A program made the position numbers and the translations under genes. Of a stretch of 64,000 bases of DNA, positions 1-10,911 are shown one piece after another. The notes below the pieces were generated by a model that ran no database searches, was not told the origin of the DNA, and saw only the letters and a program-made list of their open reading frames with translations. Position 1 is the stretch's first letter. Every line of letters starts with the position of its first letter. Location: positions 4,991,872-5,055,871 of the forward strand of contig NC_037601.1 in NCBI RefSeq assembly GCF_003073045.1. Direction: 5' to 3'. This stretch comes from Pomacea canaliculata. Its lineage: Eukaryota; Mollusca; Gastropoda; Architaenioglossa; Ampullariidae.

Positions 1-3000
1 AGTGATCACGTACGTACCTGCGGTACCCGAGTAGCCGGAGACAGTAAGTTTGTAGTTTGTCTCAGGACCGCCCACACGGAATGTCGAGTACACAGCACCG
101 TACACTATTCCTTTTTCATTTTCCATGAACACTGACAAGCGCCATGATCCATATGATGTCAGTGTGTGAAGCGTGGACAAGCCTGAGACAAGACATGGCA
201 ATCATCTCATGTCAACAGATAAGTCCAGCAGTGAAATATTTGTGTTCATCTTGCTCAAGAGTTCTCATGAACCACAGAAGTGTCGCTGATCATTACCTCT
301 ACTATGATGTTATAAAAATATTGACATTATTCTTAGACTTTAGATGATAAAAAGGTAAGTCACAAACTTATTGATATTTTAGCGTTGTTGTGTTATTACT
401 ACTAATAATAAAGCACATTTTCCATGTAAATAATAGGTCAACGCGTTGCATACAAAAAACAACAAATCTACAGTCAACCATACAGAAACATTAGGAAAAG
501 CATCATGAAGCATACATCAACATAAATTGTACAACAGATAACACCAGCACTGGAAGAAGAATTAATTAGTGGGTAGAACTGTAATCCTGATTTGAAAATA
601 TGTTTGTGAAAGAGAAAGGCTTTAAGGAAGTATTTGAAGGCTTCGGATGTAGGCGCAAGGCGAATAGAGGGAGAACATGTCAAGCAGTGTGGCATGAGAA
701 GGGAAAGGAGAGTCTACTGTCTGACACAGAGAAGAGAGCAACAAACTAGAGTGGTAAGGTGTCAGTACACACACACACGTGCAAACTCAGATACATAGAG
801 TTGTATTTACACAGAGCGATATATATCTTTAAAAAGGTATGAAACTACAATCATGACACATATACACAGGTGGTTATAAGACCATCTTCACAAACTAGAT
901 GTAGACAAATATATATATATAGATTGCTTGAAGGACATTTTTACACCCAATATCCTTATCACAACAAAACAAAATTATAGACTATAATACAACTGCTCGA
1001 AATATTTTAGCTACTGTGCATTAATAAAGTTCTGAACCTATCCACACCATGCAATCAGATAATCATACAGAAAACAAAACAGCAAAAAATAAAAAAACAA
1101 AACAAAAACAAACCACATGATATGCAGCAGGATGCTAAGCATGCTAAGGAAATAGTACACAAAATATTGAGCAATATGAATCGTAAAACAAAAATATAAT
1201 AAAGCAACATAAACAACCTTTGTATTAACCAGTATACATCACACAAACAACACAATAAAACAGAATACCTGATTACAGACTAACTTTGACTGTAAAACTA
1301 AATGTCGAGGTTACAATTATGCAGGAGGAGCGAGTAATGCCAGAGAATGAAAGAGATATGTACAACATCTTACCCAGCCAAACATCGTCAGAGTTGTGAC
1401 CAATAGAGGGTTTACCAAACCTTGTTCATATTCTGTCCAGTTCCGGTCAAAGTCAGCGTCTCTGTCAAAACGTCTCTGGAAAATCTGCACATCACACAAG
1501 TTCACAGGTCGTTACTATGGGTACCAAAGGGCAGCATGCTCGACAGAATTCAACACTAATCACAGTTTAATGAGTTGACAAAGGATGAGTCATAATTGAC
1601 AAAATATAACAGCTTACGACTTTTATTAGCTGTGATCATGACAACACTTCACGGTTACGATAAACTATGTGAACCTGGTATAATGGCATAATAGTGACAT
1701 TCATGTAAACATAATATACACTTTGCTGGCTGTAAATGTGTGACATCAAGTGGTTGTGATCAATCATATGGGAACATAATAAACCTAACAAATGCATGAT
1801 ACACGCCGCGATTACAAAAGCATTTTTTCAACTCCTTATCAAACCTACAGTCCCAGATCATAAAGCAGGAATGGATGCAAGAGGTTACAGGATGCGACTA
1901 CAGACAACCGACACACGCACACCAACACACTAAATGTAGGCCTGTCTAGAACAACCCTCAACCCACGGAGTCTACCTGAGACATAGACAAACTGTTGGAA
2001 ACAGAAGGTGAACAAGCATACTCTCCTGCCTCCTGCTGAAAATGTCGAAAGATATCAAAGAAAAATTATTCGTTGATACTATGAGCTGTACGTATGTGAC
2101 CCTGGGTATAAGTGGTGTCGCACTTTTACGAGCAGTATACAGTGTGCAGGAGAGATGCTACATGAGCCATACACACTGACAAACACGACCACACTTACCA
2201 GCCAGCCACCATTGTTCATGATACACCCCACTCTCAGATGTCCCTTGTTGTATGGAAGCTGAATTGTGTACACACCGCTCTTGGCTCCTGTTCCACGCCA
2301 GTGTAGACATGACACTATTTTTACACAAACAAATCATTCCGCCCATAAGGAAATGTTATAAAGGGCGCAATGGAACTTCGTACAATGACAGAAACAATCG
2401 AGGATAAGTACGGTAATAACCATGACAACTTTAATAGCTGATCATACAACAGTCAAGGAAAAGACTGAGTCCCTCGGGAACAAATGTTTCTATGTGCATG
2501 CAGCACACAGTTCAGACTGCTCTGATACAAGACAGTCATACTTGCTGACAGGCGGTAACACTAGCCACCCCACCCCCCCAATTCTATCTCTATGTCTACG
2601 AGTATTGACTGCAACGTGTACATATTCTTAGTCCTCCTCTTTAATGTCACTTCTACCTCCTCATCTTTGTAGCCACTTCCTCCTCTAACCTTTACAATCA
2701 GATTTTTTATGGAATAATAAAGTGACAGTTAGTAACGACTTTCAATTACAGTCTCGACAACAAAGATATGGGGTAGTGGCAGCTGTAATGTTCTTCATCG
2801 ATACATTCCCCTCTGTGGTGCACTAGTGCATTAACCCTTAAACCAATGTGTCTGAGGTTAATTGCCATCTTACAATGATTAGAAAGGAAGAAAATCATTA
2901 GCTCGTGGACATAAATAAACAGTGAATGTTAAACTTTTTAAATCCGAAATATTATGTCAACATTGAGATGACAGTTGTTTGATGAAAATAATTACTGTAA

Positions 3001-6000
3001 ACAGCTTACTAGAGTATGTTTACTGTAAGAAACAGACAAACTGACGGTACACAACGTGTGGGGACAAGCTGAGTACTACACATAGTTCTACTGCTTCTCA
3101 CTTACTTGGAGCACGACACTTCTTCTCGGTTTTATTAAACTTGAAGCCTGAATGGCAGGTACATCTGCCCGACAAACAATCGCTGTTGGGGTCATGACAG
3201 TCCATCTTGCTGTGACACAGTAAGTTGTACCAGTTATCGTGTGATGCAAAAGTGGACTTGCATGATCTCTGGTAGTGGGTCCAGCCTTTACTCCCCTTAG
3301 GAGACCAGCCTGAGGGAGACTCACGAGCGGTCACATTATGAAGTCGACACCGACCTCCATAGGCTGGCACGGGAGAGAGAGAGACAGAGAGACATAACTG
3401 ACCATGATGCAAAACATTATGATTCTGAGTGTCCAGAGCTGCAAGGCGTGCTAAGGAGGTCTGGGCACTTATCTATGATTAGCGATGAGAATACATTTTC
3501 CACAAATGACAGTGCATTTTCCCAGATCGTATTCTCTTTAAAAATATGAGATAAGTGTGACAGGATAACCACTATCCAAGCTCAGTATATTTCTAGTTCT
3601 TTGGATTTGAGCTAAAGACTTTCAAAAAGTCACGATACTTGTTTCTTTGTAACATAAATCACTTGTCTCTCAATGCTCATGCAAGAACAACTGTATGCAA
3701 GGAGTGCTAAGATAGATAAACCTTAGTTGCAAAGTTGCTTAAGTAAGAATAAACAATTATAAATATGTGATTTCCAAAGCTCATACTCCCGCTCCTAAGA
3801 CGCGTGGTCTTAGCGATTGACAGAAGAAGGAGACAAGGACAGCAAAGGAACAGAATGATGAACAGGACTGATGACTCATAAAAACAACTGTAGGAAATGC
3901 AAGGAGAAATCAGAGAACAAGAACTAAGAGTGTCGGTATTCAGCAGACGAGGACGAGTAGGGAAGAAGCAATAAACGGAAAAAGCGGAGAAAGGAGTGGT
4001 TGAAAAAGGACAAGCATGATGTGGACTGTGTGAGTATTGCTCAAGGATGAGGTGTGTCTTCAGTGCTAATTGAAAAGATTCAATAATGGATAGGTGGCGG
4101 AAGTAGAATAGAAGAGAGTTGTATTGTTTAGCTGCACACTAAGTAAACATTCCTTGACCTTAAGAAGGAAAAGCAACTGATTGTGTGCAGGGCTTAGTAC
4201 CACAAACTGTGCAGGAATCAGTTTATATTAGCATCGGTTCGTACCATTGTTATTTATTTCTTTAAGCTAGTGCTCCTGCAAATGTTTGAACATCATTTCA
4301 GGCCAGTACACCAAAGAAAACAAGTTTATTGGTGGACAATTGAGCTATTCTTCAATTTCTTACTTTTATTCAGTCATAATTAAAGTGGAAGTCTGTAGTA
4401 AATACAGGAGTTTATCTCTGTATATGTGGTGTAGTAGATTCACACTCCACTGCAGTAGTAACTAGATAGTCGTGGGTTCAGTGTGATTTTACCTTTACAC
4501 TTTCTTCCTTAACAAAGACAATAGCTATCAAAAGTTAATTAGCACACGACCAATTTTATAATTCCATGCAATTTCACAGACTTTGTTTTATCCTAACTAA
4601 ATGTATTAAGTACCTTTTGCATTCAAAAATGTTTGTAGATTATGGCGAGTTCAGTAGGCTGTGAAAAAACGTTTCTTGTAGTGTTTATGTAGGCGTCTAC
4701 AAATGGTAAACATATCAAGAGACTAAATATTTCAACAGTGTTCCCATTTTTTACGGGTTTCTGTTGATTTTCTTGAGAAAGCGTGCTATTAATAGAACAC
4801 AGTGCAGGACACAGGAAGCAGACTTTAGCAGTTCTAGAGTACACAGGAATCTTCCATCTTTAAGATCATTTTAGTATAGCAATGTTCCAAAGCATTTTAC
4901 TCATACAAACCTCTGAAGTCAAAGGTGAGGCAACGCTTGTCAGCCAGGCACCTGTCCTTGCAGTCTTCCAGACTGACTCCATTCGAGTACAAGTCTCCAC
5001 GTAGAGCGGTGTTTGGATACTCAGTAAAGGTGTCCTGCAACTCGTCTGTGCTGCATGCTAATACAAACAACTCTTGTAAGCAATCAATTACATTGGTTTT
5101 CTTTAAGTTGAAGATAATTGTTCTACATTTTGACGCATTTCGTACAACATCCATAATCAAGTGAAGAAATTTCTAATGTTTTTTCAGCCCACGTGTTTTC
5201 TTTCACTCTTTCTTCCTTTTTTTCAGTCTATCTAAACGCGGCTATATTGTTTTACAATTAATTCCTCTAAGAATGAGAAAGTCACATGTGACCCTCCACG
5301 ACGAAATGAGTCTTAAGTCGCGCGGAGCAGTTTTGTGCTAGAGACCCCGAAAAGTGATAGGCGACAGTTGTGTGCAGTTTGACTTTAAAAAGGGATTCCT
5401 TGGTTATTAAGATTAGAAGAACAACTTGTGTATCAAAAGAAAGGTCAGAACCTGTACTTTTTAAAAGTATACAGCTTGGCACTTCTCAAATTTCCGACTT
5501 AAGACTCATTTCGTCCTTGAGGGTCACATATAAAAGCTCTTCCGTCCCTAGCTGTAACAAGCCGAGAACAAAGTTCAGTTTCTTGCGGTCAAGCATACCA
5601 CACAAAACAATTTTCTACTCACTGCCAGAGCAGATATCATAAGGTGTTGTAAAGAAGAACCCAGGGTCACACCGACACTGGTCTTCATAGCACACGGCGT
5701 GTGGCTGATTGCAATCGTCGTCTGTCGTGCAGCTTTGATCCTGCCAGGTGTTTGGCTCGCCGACTTCGCCTACAAGACAGTTATACTTGCTGACAGGCGG
5801 CAACACTAGCCACCCAGCAATTCTAGTTCTATGTCAAAGTATCTGACTGCCACGTGTACATATTCTTATTCCTCCTCTTTAATGTCACTTCTACCTCCTC
5901 ATCTTTGTAGCCACTTCCTCCTCTAACCTTTACAATCAGTTTTTTTATGACGTAATAAAGTGACAGTTAGTAACGACTTTCAATTACAGTCTCGACAACA

Positions 6001-7427
6001 AAGATATGGGGTAGTGGCAGTTGTAATGTTCTTCATGGATACATTCCCCTCTGTGGTGCACTAGTGCATTAACCCTTAAACCAATGTAGCTGAGGTTAAT
6101 TGCCATCTTACAATGATTAGAAAGGAAGAAAATCATTAGCTCGTAGACATGAATAAACAGTGAATGTTAAACTTTTTAAATCCGAAATATTATGTCAACA
6201 TTGAGATGACAGTTGTTTGATGAAAATAATTACTGTAAACAGCTTACTAGAGTATGTTTACTGTAAGAAACAGACAAACCGACGGTACACAACATGTGTA
6301 GACAAGCTGAGTACTACACAGTAAGTTTTACCAGTTATCGTGTGAGGCAAAAGTGGACTTACAGGATCTTTGGTAGTGGGTCCAGCCTTTACTCCTCTTA
6401 GGAGACTCGTATGAGGAAGACTCTAGAGCGGTCACATTATGAAGCCGACACCGACCTCCACGGGCTAGCAAGGGAGGTAGAGAGAGAGAGACATAACTGA
6501 ACATGATGCAAGACATTTTGAACAAAGAAAACTGAAAGCAAGTTATCTGAACATTTTCGTAAGTTATTCTGTTACTTAAACGATTTCAGAAAAACGCGTG
6601 GTAATCAGTTGTATATTTGTATTTCTTTACTGTTGTCTTGCTAAGAGCATACCTGTTAGACACTAATTTTACAATAATTTTAATTTGGAATGTTTCCCGA
6701 TTCCTGCTCTGCTCCCCCAGTTTTGTCAGTCCTTAGTCCTCATGCTAGAGTCCTGGATGTCTTGTTCTTTAAGATCATTTTAGTATAGCAATGTTTCAAA
6801 GCATTTTACCCATACAAACCTCTGAAGTCAAAGGTCAGACAACGCTTGTCAGCCAGGCAGCTGTCCTTACAATACTTCAGACTGACTCCATCAAAGCTAG
6901 CAAGGTGGTTTCCACGTAAAGCGGTGTTTGGATACTCAGTAAAGGTGTCCTGCAACTCGTCTGTGCTGCATGCTAATACAAACAACTCTGGTAAGCAATC
7001 AATTACATTGGTTTTCTTTAAGTTGAAGTTAATTGTTCTACATTTTGACGCATTTCGTACAACATCCATAATCAAGTGAAGAAATTTCTAATTTTTTTTC
7101 AGCCCACGTGTTTTCTGGCATTCTTTTTTCCTAAGTCTAAATGCAGCTATATTGTTTTACAATTAATTCTTTTAAGAGTGAGAAAATCATATAAAAGCTT
7201 TTCCGTCCCTATCTGTAACAAGCCGAGAACAAAGTCGAGTTTCTTGAGATCAAGTACACCACACAGAACCATTGTCTACTCACTGCTAGTGCACGTATCG
7301 TTTGTTGTATAAAAGTATCCTCGGTCACACAGACACTGTTGTTTGAAGCAAGCGGCGTGTGGCTGATTGCAATCGTCGTCTGTCTTGCAGCTTACCTTGT
7401 GCCAGGTCTTTAGGACGCAGTCTTTGC
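1..7427 (-). CDS. Fibrinogen-related lectin-like gene (EB/apple/FReD), partial
   Basis: Multi-exon gene read right to left; the 3' end leaves the window and no signal-peptide exon was found. Exons seen: 7427-7284 (EB/EGF-like), 6972-6820 (apple, first half), about 6464-6327 (apple, second half, damaged), 5769-5623 (EB-like), 5057-4911 (apple, first half), 3363-3106 (apple second half plus EB-like), 2287-2199, 1484-1374 and 182-18 (fibrinogen domain). Every intact junction keeps phase 1, so the exons splice in frame into EB-apple-EB-fibrinogen. Apple and EB modules are disulfide-rich extracellular domains. Fibrinogen domains bind sugars and acetyl groups, and in mollusc FREPs they act in immune recognition. 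There is no immunoglobulin domain here, unlike classical snail FREPs. One fibrinogen exon carries a one-base frame break, so this may be a decaying paralogue or hold a sequence error. Confidence 0.75.
18..182 (-). CDS. Fibrinogen-domain exon (middle of FReD)
   Basis: On the minus strand an acceptor (ctcag) precedes an open segment reading LSTLHTLTSYGSWRLSVF, then YSTFRVGG and VSGYSGTAG. It ends at a strong GTACGT donor. These are the conserved middle motifs of the fibrinogen C-terminal domain (xxFxVG, SGYSGTAGD). Length is 165 bp, entry phase 1, exit phase 1. The calcium-site and C-terminal exons lie beyond the left edge. Confidence 0.85.
183..1373. other. Intron of the fibrinogen-related gene
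   Basis: AT-rich intron, no exon found. About 560-710 resembles the gene-poor dispersed repeat that also occurs near 3,960 and 37,400 (phrases such as aaggctttaaggaagt and gaaggcttcgga). Otherwise nothing recognisable. Confidence 0.4.
1374..1484 (-). CDS. Fibrinogen-domain exon with a one-base frame break
   Basis: Starts after a tgtgcag acceptor and reads IFQRRFDRDADFDRNWTEYE, matching the canonical FQRR-D-G-S-V-D-F-x-R-N-W signature. After EQG the open frame drifts, but the +1 frame continues canonically as FGKPSIGHNSDDVWLG up to a GTAAG donor. The exit phase in that shifted frame is the one the next exon needs. A single base appears to be missing near 1,420. It is either a real frameshift in a dying gene or an assembly error. 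Confidence 0.75.
1485..2198. other. Intron of the fibrinogen-related gene
   Basis: No coding signal, repeat or regulatory motif recognised. Confidence 0.4.
2199..2287 (-). CDS. Fibrinogen-domain first exon
   Basis: Acceptor aacag at 2288-2289, donor GTAAG. Encodes AKSGVYTIQLPYNKGHLRVG followed by CIMNNGGWL, the entry strand of a fibrinogen domain (SGVYTI, then C-M-x-GGW). The usual first cysteine region is shortened. The upstream exon at 3106-3363 ends with one base of a codon that this exon completes as Arg, so the two join directly. Confidence 0.82.
3106..3363 (-). CDS. Apple second half plus EB-like module exon
   Basis: Acceptor gtgccag, donor GTAAGT. Encodes GGRCRLHNVT and SCKSTFASHDNW (end of the apple fold), then a cysteine-rich stretch CHSKMDCHDPNSDC...GRCTCHSGFKF that fits an EB or EGF-like module. 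258 bp, phase 1 to 1, so it can be gained or lost without breaking the frame. Confidence 0.8.
3364..4910. other. Long intron with dispersed repeats
   Basis: About 3,960-4,110 shares tracts such as gtgtgagtattgctcaagg and gattcaata with the repeat inserted at 37,405-37,680. About 4,422-4,490 looks like a tRNA-derived SINE head: an A-box-like ggtgtagtag, then a B-box-like gggttcagtg. No exon seen. Confidence 0.4.
4911..5057 (-). CDS. Apple (PAN) first-half exon
   Basis: Acceptor ttag, donor GTTTGT. Encodes CSTDELQDTFTEYPNTALRG then EDCKDRCLADKRCLTFDFRG, the paired-cysteine helix and strand of a PAN/apple domain. 147 bp, phase 1 to 1; its last G completes an Ala codon with exon 3363. Confidence 0.82.
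5287..5528. mobile_element. Foldback MITE (242 bp)
   Basis: Ends are near-perfect 34-bp inverted repeats: 5287-5320 starts tgtgaccctc and 5495-5528 ends gagggtcaca. The tandem paralogue at about 7,190 lacks it and reads straight through from gagaaaatca to tataaaag. The insertion therefore postdates the tandem duplication. No coding capacity; superfamily not assigned. Confidence 0.75.
5623..5769 (-). CDS. EB/EGF-like module exon (unit 1)
   Basis: Acceptor ttgtag, donor GTGAGT. Encodes CTTDDDCNQPHAVCYEDQC then RCDPGFFFTT and DICSG, six closely spaced cysteines as in EB or EGF-like modules. Phase 1 to 1; its last base makes Thr with the apple exon at 5057. Confidence 0.8.
6327..6464 (-). pseudogene. 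Damaged apple second-half exon (unit 2)
   Basis: Homologous to 3363-3225 and reads GGRCRLHNVTALESS and SCKSTFASHDNW. The deletion then removes the EB portion and the normal donor. A GTAAAA just after the junction could serve as a donor but gives the wrong phase for exon 5769. This unit probably cannot be spliced in frame through this exon. Confidence 0.6.
6820..6972 (-). CDS. Apple (PAN) first-half exon (unit 2)
   Basis: Paralogue of exon 5057-4911, encoding CSTDELQDTFTEYPNTALRG then KYCKDSCLADKRCLTFDFRG. It has two extra codons and otherwise intact splice sites and phase (153 bp). Confidence 0.8.
7284..7427 (-). CDS. EB/EGF-like module exon (unit 2)
   Basis: Paralogue of exon 5769-5623. 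Encodes SCKTDDDCNQPHAACFKQQC then LCDRGYFYTT, with a GTGAGT donor. An in-exon GTAAGC could act as an alternative donor. This is the most upstream exon recognised. Confidence 0.75.
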
Positions 7428-7998
7428 CTTGGCATCTAGAATTTGTACTTTTGAAAATTATTAATATTTCAATGTTATCGATTATTATTTTTGCTTTTAC
7501 TTTAACATCGCCGCCCCACTCCCACCAAAAAACTAGCACTTCCTCAGATCCATTATTGTAAGACATATAACTTATGAAGTGTAAGACCTTATTTTATATT
7601 AATATCTCATTAAGGCTGTATATTCTTTTACAGTGATGTTTAAGAGACCTTAACTGCATCAAAGAGAGTTAAGTTCATAAAAGCATTAAATAACAGGCTC
7701 AAGGAACCCAGTAGTGTTTGATAACAAAATAGAGAATAGTTTTATACGACAATATACGTCTGCTAAATGTGACCCACGTCACGTGTGTGTGTTGTTTTCA
7801 GTTTTGTTTTTGGAGCCCATCATGCATGAAACCCTCCAAGGCAATCTCACTTCCTTTTCCATCAGGAAACATGATTTGAGGCCTACACTTTGCATGCTAC
7901 TGATAGCAGTCACTAACAAAGATCTTACCATCAGACATACAGACAGTTTGAACACACACAATGGAGCACTGTAAAACAGACATCTAGATGACCGGGAT
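7428..7998. other. Upstream of the last recognised FREP-like exon
   Basis: An intron or the 5' end of the fibrinogen-related gene should lie here, but no signal peptide or further module was found. Confidence 0.3.
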
Positions 7999-8520
7999 GC
8001 CGCTTGAAGAGTTTAAATACTTTAAATACTTAGACGCCACCTTCTCCAGCTCCACCCAAGGTAACCGCAGCAACAGAAGTGGAAATGGTTGGACATGGTC
8101 TGGTGCACTCATAAAATTGCTTTAGTACTAAAATCTTTACAAGTCCCTTGTAGTACCAACCTTGCATTACAGATGTGCAACACGTACTCTGCTTGCCGAT
8201 ATGGAGAGGAGAATACGAGAACATGTGGCTGAGAGGACTACTGGTGATCTTGTACAGGGAACATACGAATAATGACTTGGTACGAATCTCGGTTGCAACA
8301 CTCGTAGGACAGCAGGAAGCTCTTCTTGCAATAGTCAAGTCACGTGAGCTGGTGAGGTCTGACCACGTGACCCGACACGACTCTTTGTCAAAATCCTTCA
8401 AGGTACCTTAAAGGGGGGAGGGGGTTCGATGCCAGTGTTGCCAGAGAACATCAAGGAGTTCACCTGCGCAGGACCACCTCACTAGCGCCCTAAACTACTG
8501 CAGTTGCAATACTTTATTAC
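7999..8520 (+). mobile_element. LINE fragment, reverse-transcriptase 3' end
   Basis: Broken frames give EEFKYFKYLDATFSSST, LYKSLVVPTLHY, DMERRIREHV and VTRHDSLSKS. These are the C-terminal RT signature of RTE/craniate-type animal LINEs (EEFKYLGATFS, then ETWTLL, then GHVTRHDSL). Frameshifted and 5'-truncated. Confidence 0.7.
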
Positions 8521-9389
8521 ACATTACGGGTTGATGCTATTTAGACATTTCGCTGGCGATTGTATGCCCTCAGTATCACGCACTACAGTACATCTTAATG
8601 AATCCTTTTCATGAAAGTGTTTGTCTGCCACTGCCAACATTACATAGCACATCAGACATCACATGAGACCTCAAGTTAGACATTCAATGTTAACATACAT
8701 AAAAACAAACAAACAGAAAGACCGGGCGCTCCGGAAAGTAAAACCAGCAGTGTGATTCAATAAATTATGGTGAAACATGTCACTAAAACAACAATTCTTA
8801 TTTTAATATTTGTCATTATTTACATATTATTTAGACGATTGACAAAGGATCACGTATTTCAGTTTGTTCATGACTACGTAAAAAGCTGATTGAACCTTTT
8901 GCATGTATTGTAAGCCAAAAGTCAAGAAGAGTCAAGACGATTTACCTTCCTGTCTCCTGCGTCAGGAGACAAGGAGACACGCACAGGAGACATAAGAAGA
9001 ATCGCAGCATTTTTATGCACCTGTTAATCACATGCAACAACGAGAAGTTTCGTGAGTCTTTCTCGTATAATATTTCTTTATTATATTAACTTAAATCAGC
9101 AAAATATTTACTACTTAAAATAAAAAAATTAATAATAAAATAATTGGCAAATATCATTCGTAGAAACTAGAAACAAACACAAATAGAAACGACCACTCAA
9201 AGCTTAAGACTAAAACTAGGTTAGTGTCTCTGGCATGCATGAACACATGAAGTACAAAAGACCAGTGTCAAAAGTGACAACAAATAGCAATCAACAAAGG
9301 TATGTAGGAAAGACAGCCTATTCAAGAGATAGGAAGGTAATAAATAAGAGAAACGGTTAGTAATATGACTTGTTACAACACAATAGGGT
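8521..9389. other. Unassigned AT-rich DNA
   Basis: No gene, repeat unit or motif recognised. Confidence 0.4.
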
Positions 9390-10260
9390 ATGCTTCTCCC
9401 TTCGATACATTATTTCATAAAGCATGTAAAGACAAAAAAGACTACTACTAAATGTCTAAGAAAGTGTAGAAAGAAGAAAATACAGGAAGACAGAACAGCT
9501 TATACCAGAGAAAGGAAAGCTTATAGAAATCTGCTAACAGTAAAGAAACAAAACTACAATCAATTAAAAATCGTCTCTAGAAAATGCAGTCAACAAACCA
9601 AAGGAGTTCTAAGAGTTAATTAGGAGATACAACCTGTAGTGGACCAAATCAGTGAAGAGGGTGGGTAAAGCCCTTCCAAACAATACTAAAAAAAGGGGTG
9701 ATGGATGTGGATGGTCAAGATAACCCTTGTGAAAGTACCAGTAGTCAAATGCACCTGTGGACAATCAGATCACAGAGTAGGTCAAAGAGGCAATTAGTTA
9801 CTTAAAGTGTTAATCAACAGGCCCAGATGGTATTTGTCAATAATATATTAAAAGCTGCATCCCCGGTTATTACTCCCTTGCTAAACTGTTTAATTCTATG
9901 ACCCAAGGAATGAACTTAATCTGTGATTATCCCACTATACAACAAAGGTGACAACAACCAGTCAAGTAATGTCCGAGGTATCTCCCTTACTAATACATTT
10001 AGGAAAATTCTTTACATGTTCTCTAAATAAAATATTAACCCAGTGGACGGAAAGCAACCAATTAAATGACAACGACAATGGTAATTCCTTATTAATGAGA
10101 GGTAAAATCAGTAAGAAAACGCATTTTCCATTTAGCTGCCACCCTTTACAGGGAAAGAACTAATTGAAGTAATTATAGTACTATGAGAATAATGTAAGGT
10201 AAATGAAAGCTGTACATGTACAAAAGTGGTGGTTAAGAAGAAACATATATTTCCAAGATT
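9390..10260 (+). mobile_element. LINE fragment (CR1/Jockey-like RT core)
   Basis: Starts with a basic linker DRTAYTRERKAYRNL. It continues in shifting frames with STGPDGI, YTTKGDNNQSSNVRGISLTN and LTQWTESNQLND, the RT fingers region of non-LTR elements. Many frame breaks. Confidence 0.7.
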
Positions 10261-10269
10261 TCCTAGAGT

Positions 10270-10640
10270 TAGGAGGTATCTCTAGAGGCCTCATCTAATT
10301 TTCTTGAATGTGCTTAGGTAGAAGTTCATGAAGTTCAATTTCTTAAGATGGAGAGGGAGGCTGTTCCAGAGCACGCTCCCTGAGTATTTCAAACATGATT
10401 TAAAAAGGTCTAGTCTAGAAACGGAAATAGTAAGTTTTGGAGAAGTTCTTGTGTTCTTGGAGGAAAATAGTAAAGAGTCTATCATACTGTTTACCCGTCA
10501 GTATTTTGTACATGAAACTGCATTTGTTAAATTTAAGTCTGTTTTTAACAGGAAGGCCGCCTTGAAAGGAACAATGAAACACAAGCAGGTTTTTGTCGGT
10601 ATATCATATTTTCACATTATATGCGGCAGTAGAGAACTAA
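10270..10640 (-). mobile_element. LINE fragment, RT C-terminus (reverse orientation)
   Basis: Minus strand reads SRLDLFKSCLKYSGSVLWNS then LPLHLKKLNF, the terminal motif of CR1/L2-type RT ORFs (YSG-LWNSLP). Its orientation is opposite to the neighbouring fragment, so it is a separate insertion. Confidence 0.65.
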
Positions 10641-10911
10641 TTCTCCCAGAATATGAAGCTATGAGTAGCATTCATAGATTTTCAGAAAGCCTACACTAAT
10701 GTGCAACAAGCAATATTACTACCCAAATTATCACAACCAAGTATGCATAGTAAATTATAGAGGATAATAAAAAGCATATACCAAGATCTCCAGGAATGTG
10801 TCAGAGAAAGAAATCAAGGCCTCCATGTATAAGAAAATATTGTAAAACTGCAAAGAATCACATCACGCACTCACCCACGCGGCTTGTGATGTGTCGGCGG
10901 TCATCCGCTCA
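10641..10911. other. Spacer before the minisatellite
   Basis: Nothing recognised. Confidence 0.3.

Larger units (their letters stand above)
2528..5769. repeat. Tandem gene-segment duplication, unit 1
   Basis: From 2,528 the sequence repeats from 5,770 onward. The phrases acttgctgacaggcgg and cctcctctttaatgtcac recur at an offset of about 3,240 bp. The unit holds one EB exon and one complete apple domain plus introns. Its boundary falls at the 5' edge of the EB exon, so the duplication copied a whole exon set. Unit 1 contains a foldback element at 5,287-5,528 that unit 2 lacks. Confidence 0.85.
5770..7427. repeat. Tandem gene-segment duplication, unit 2
   Basis: Second copy of the exon set in 2,528-5,769. 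It is shorter: most of the 3,400-4,870 intron is absent, and about 145 bp that encode the EB part of exon 3106-3363 are deleted. The two remaining coding exons are well conserved. Confidence 0.83.
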
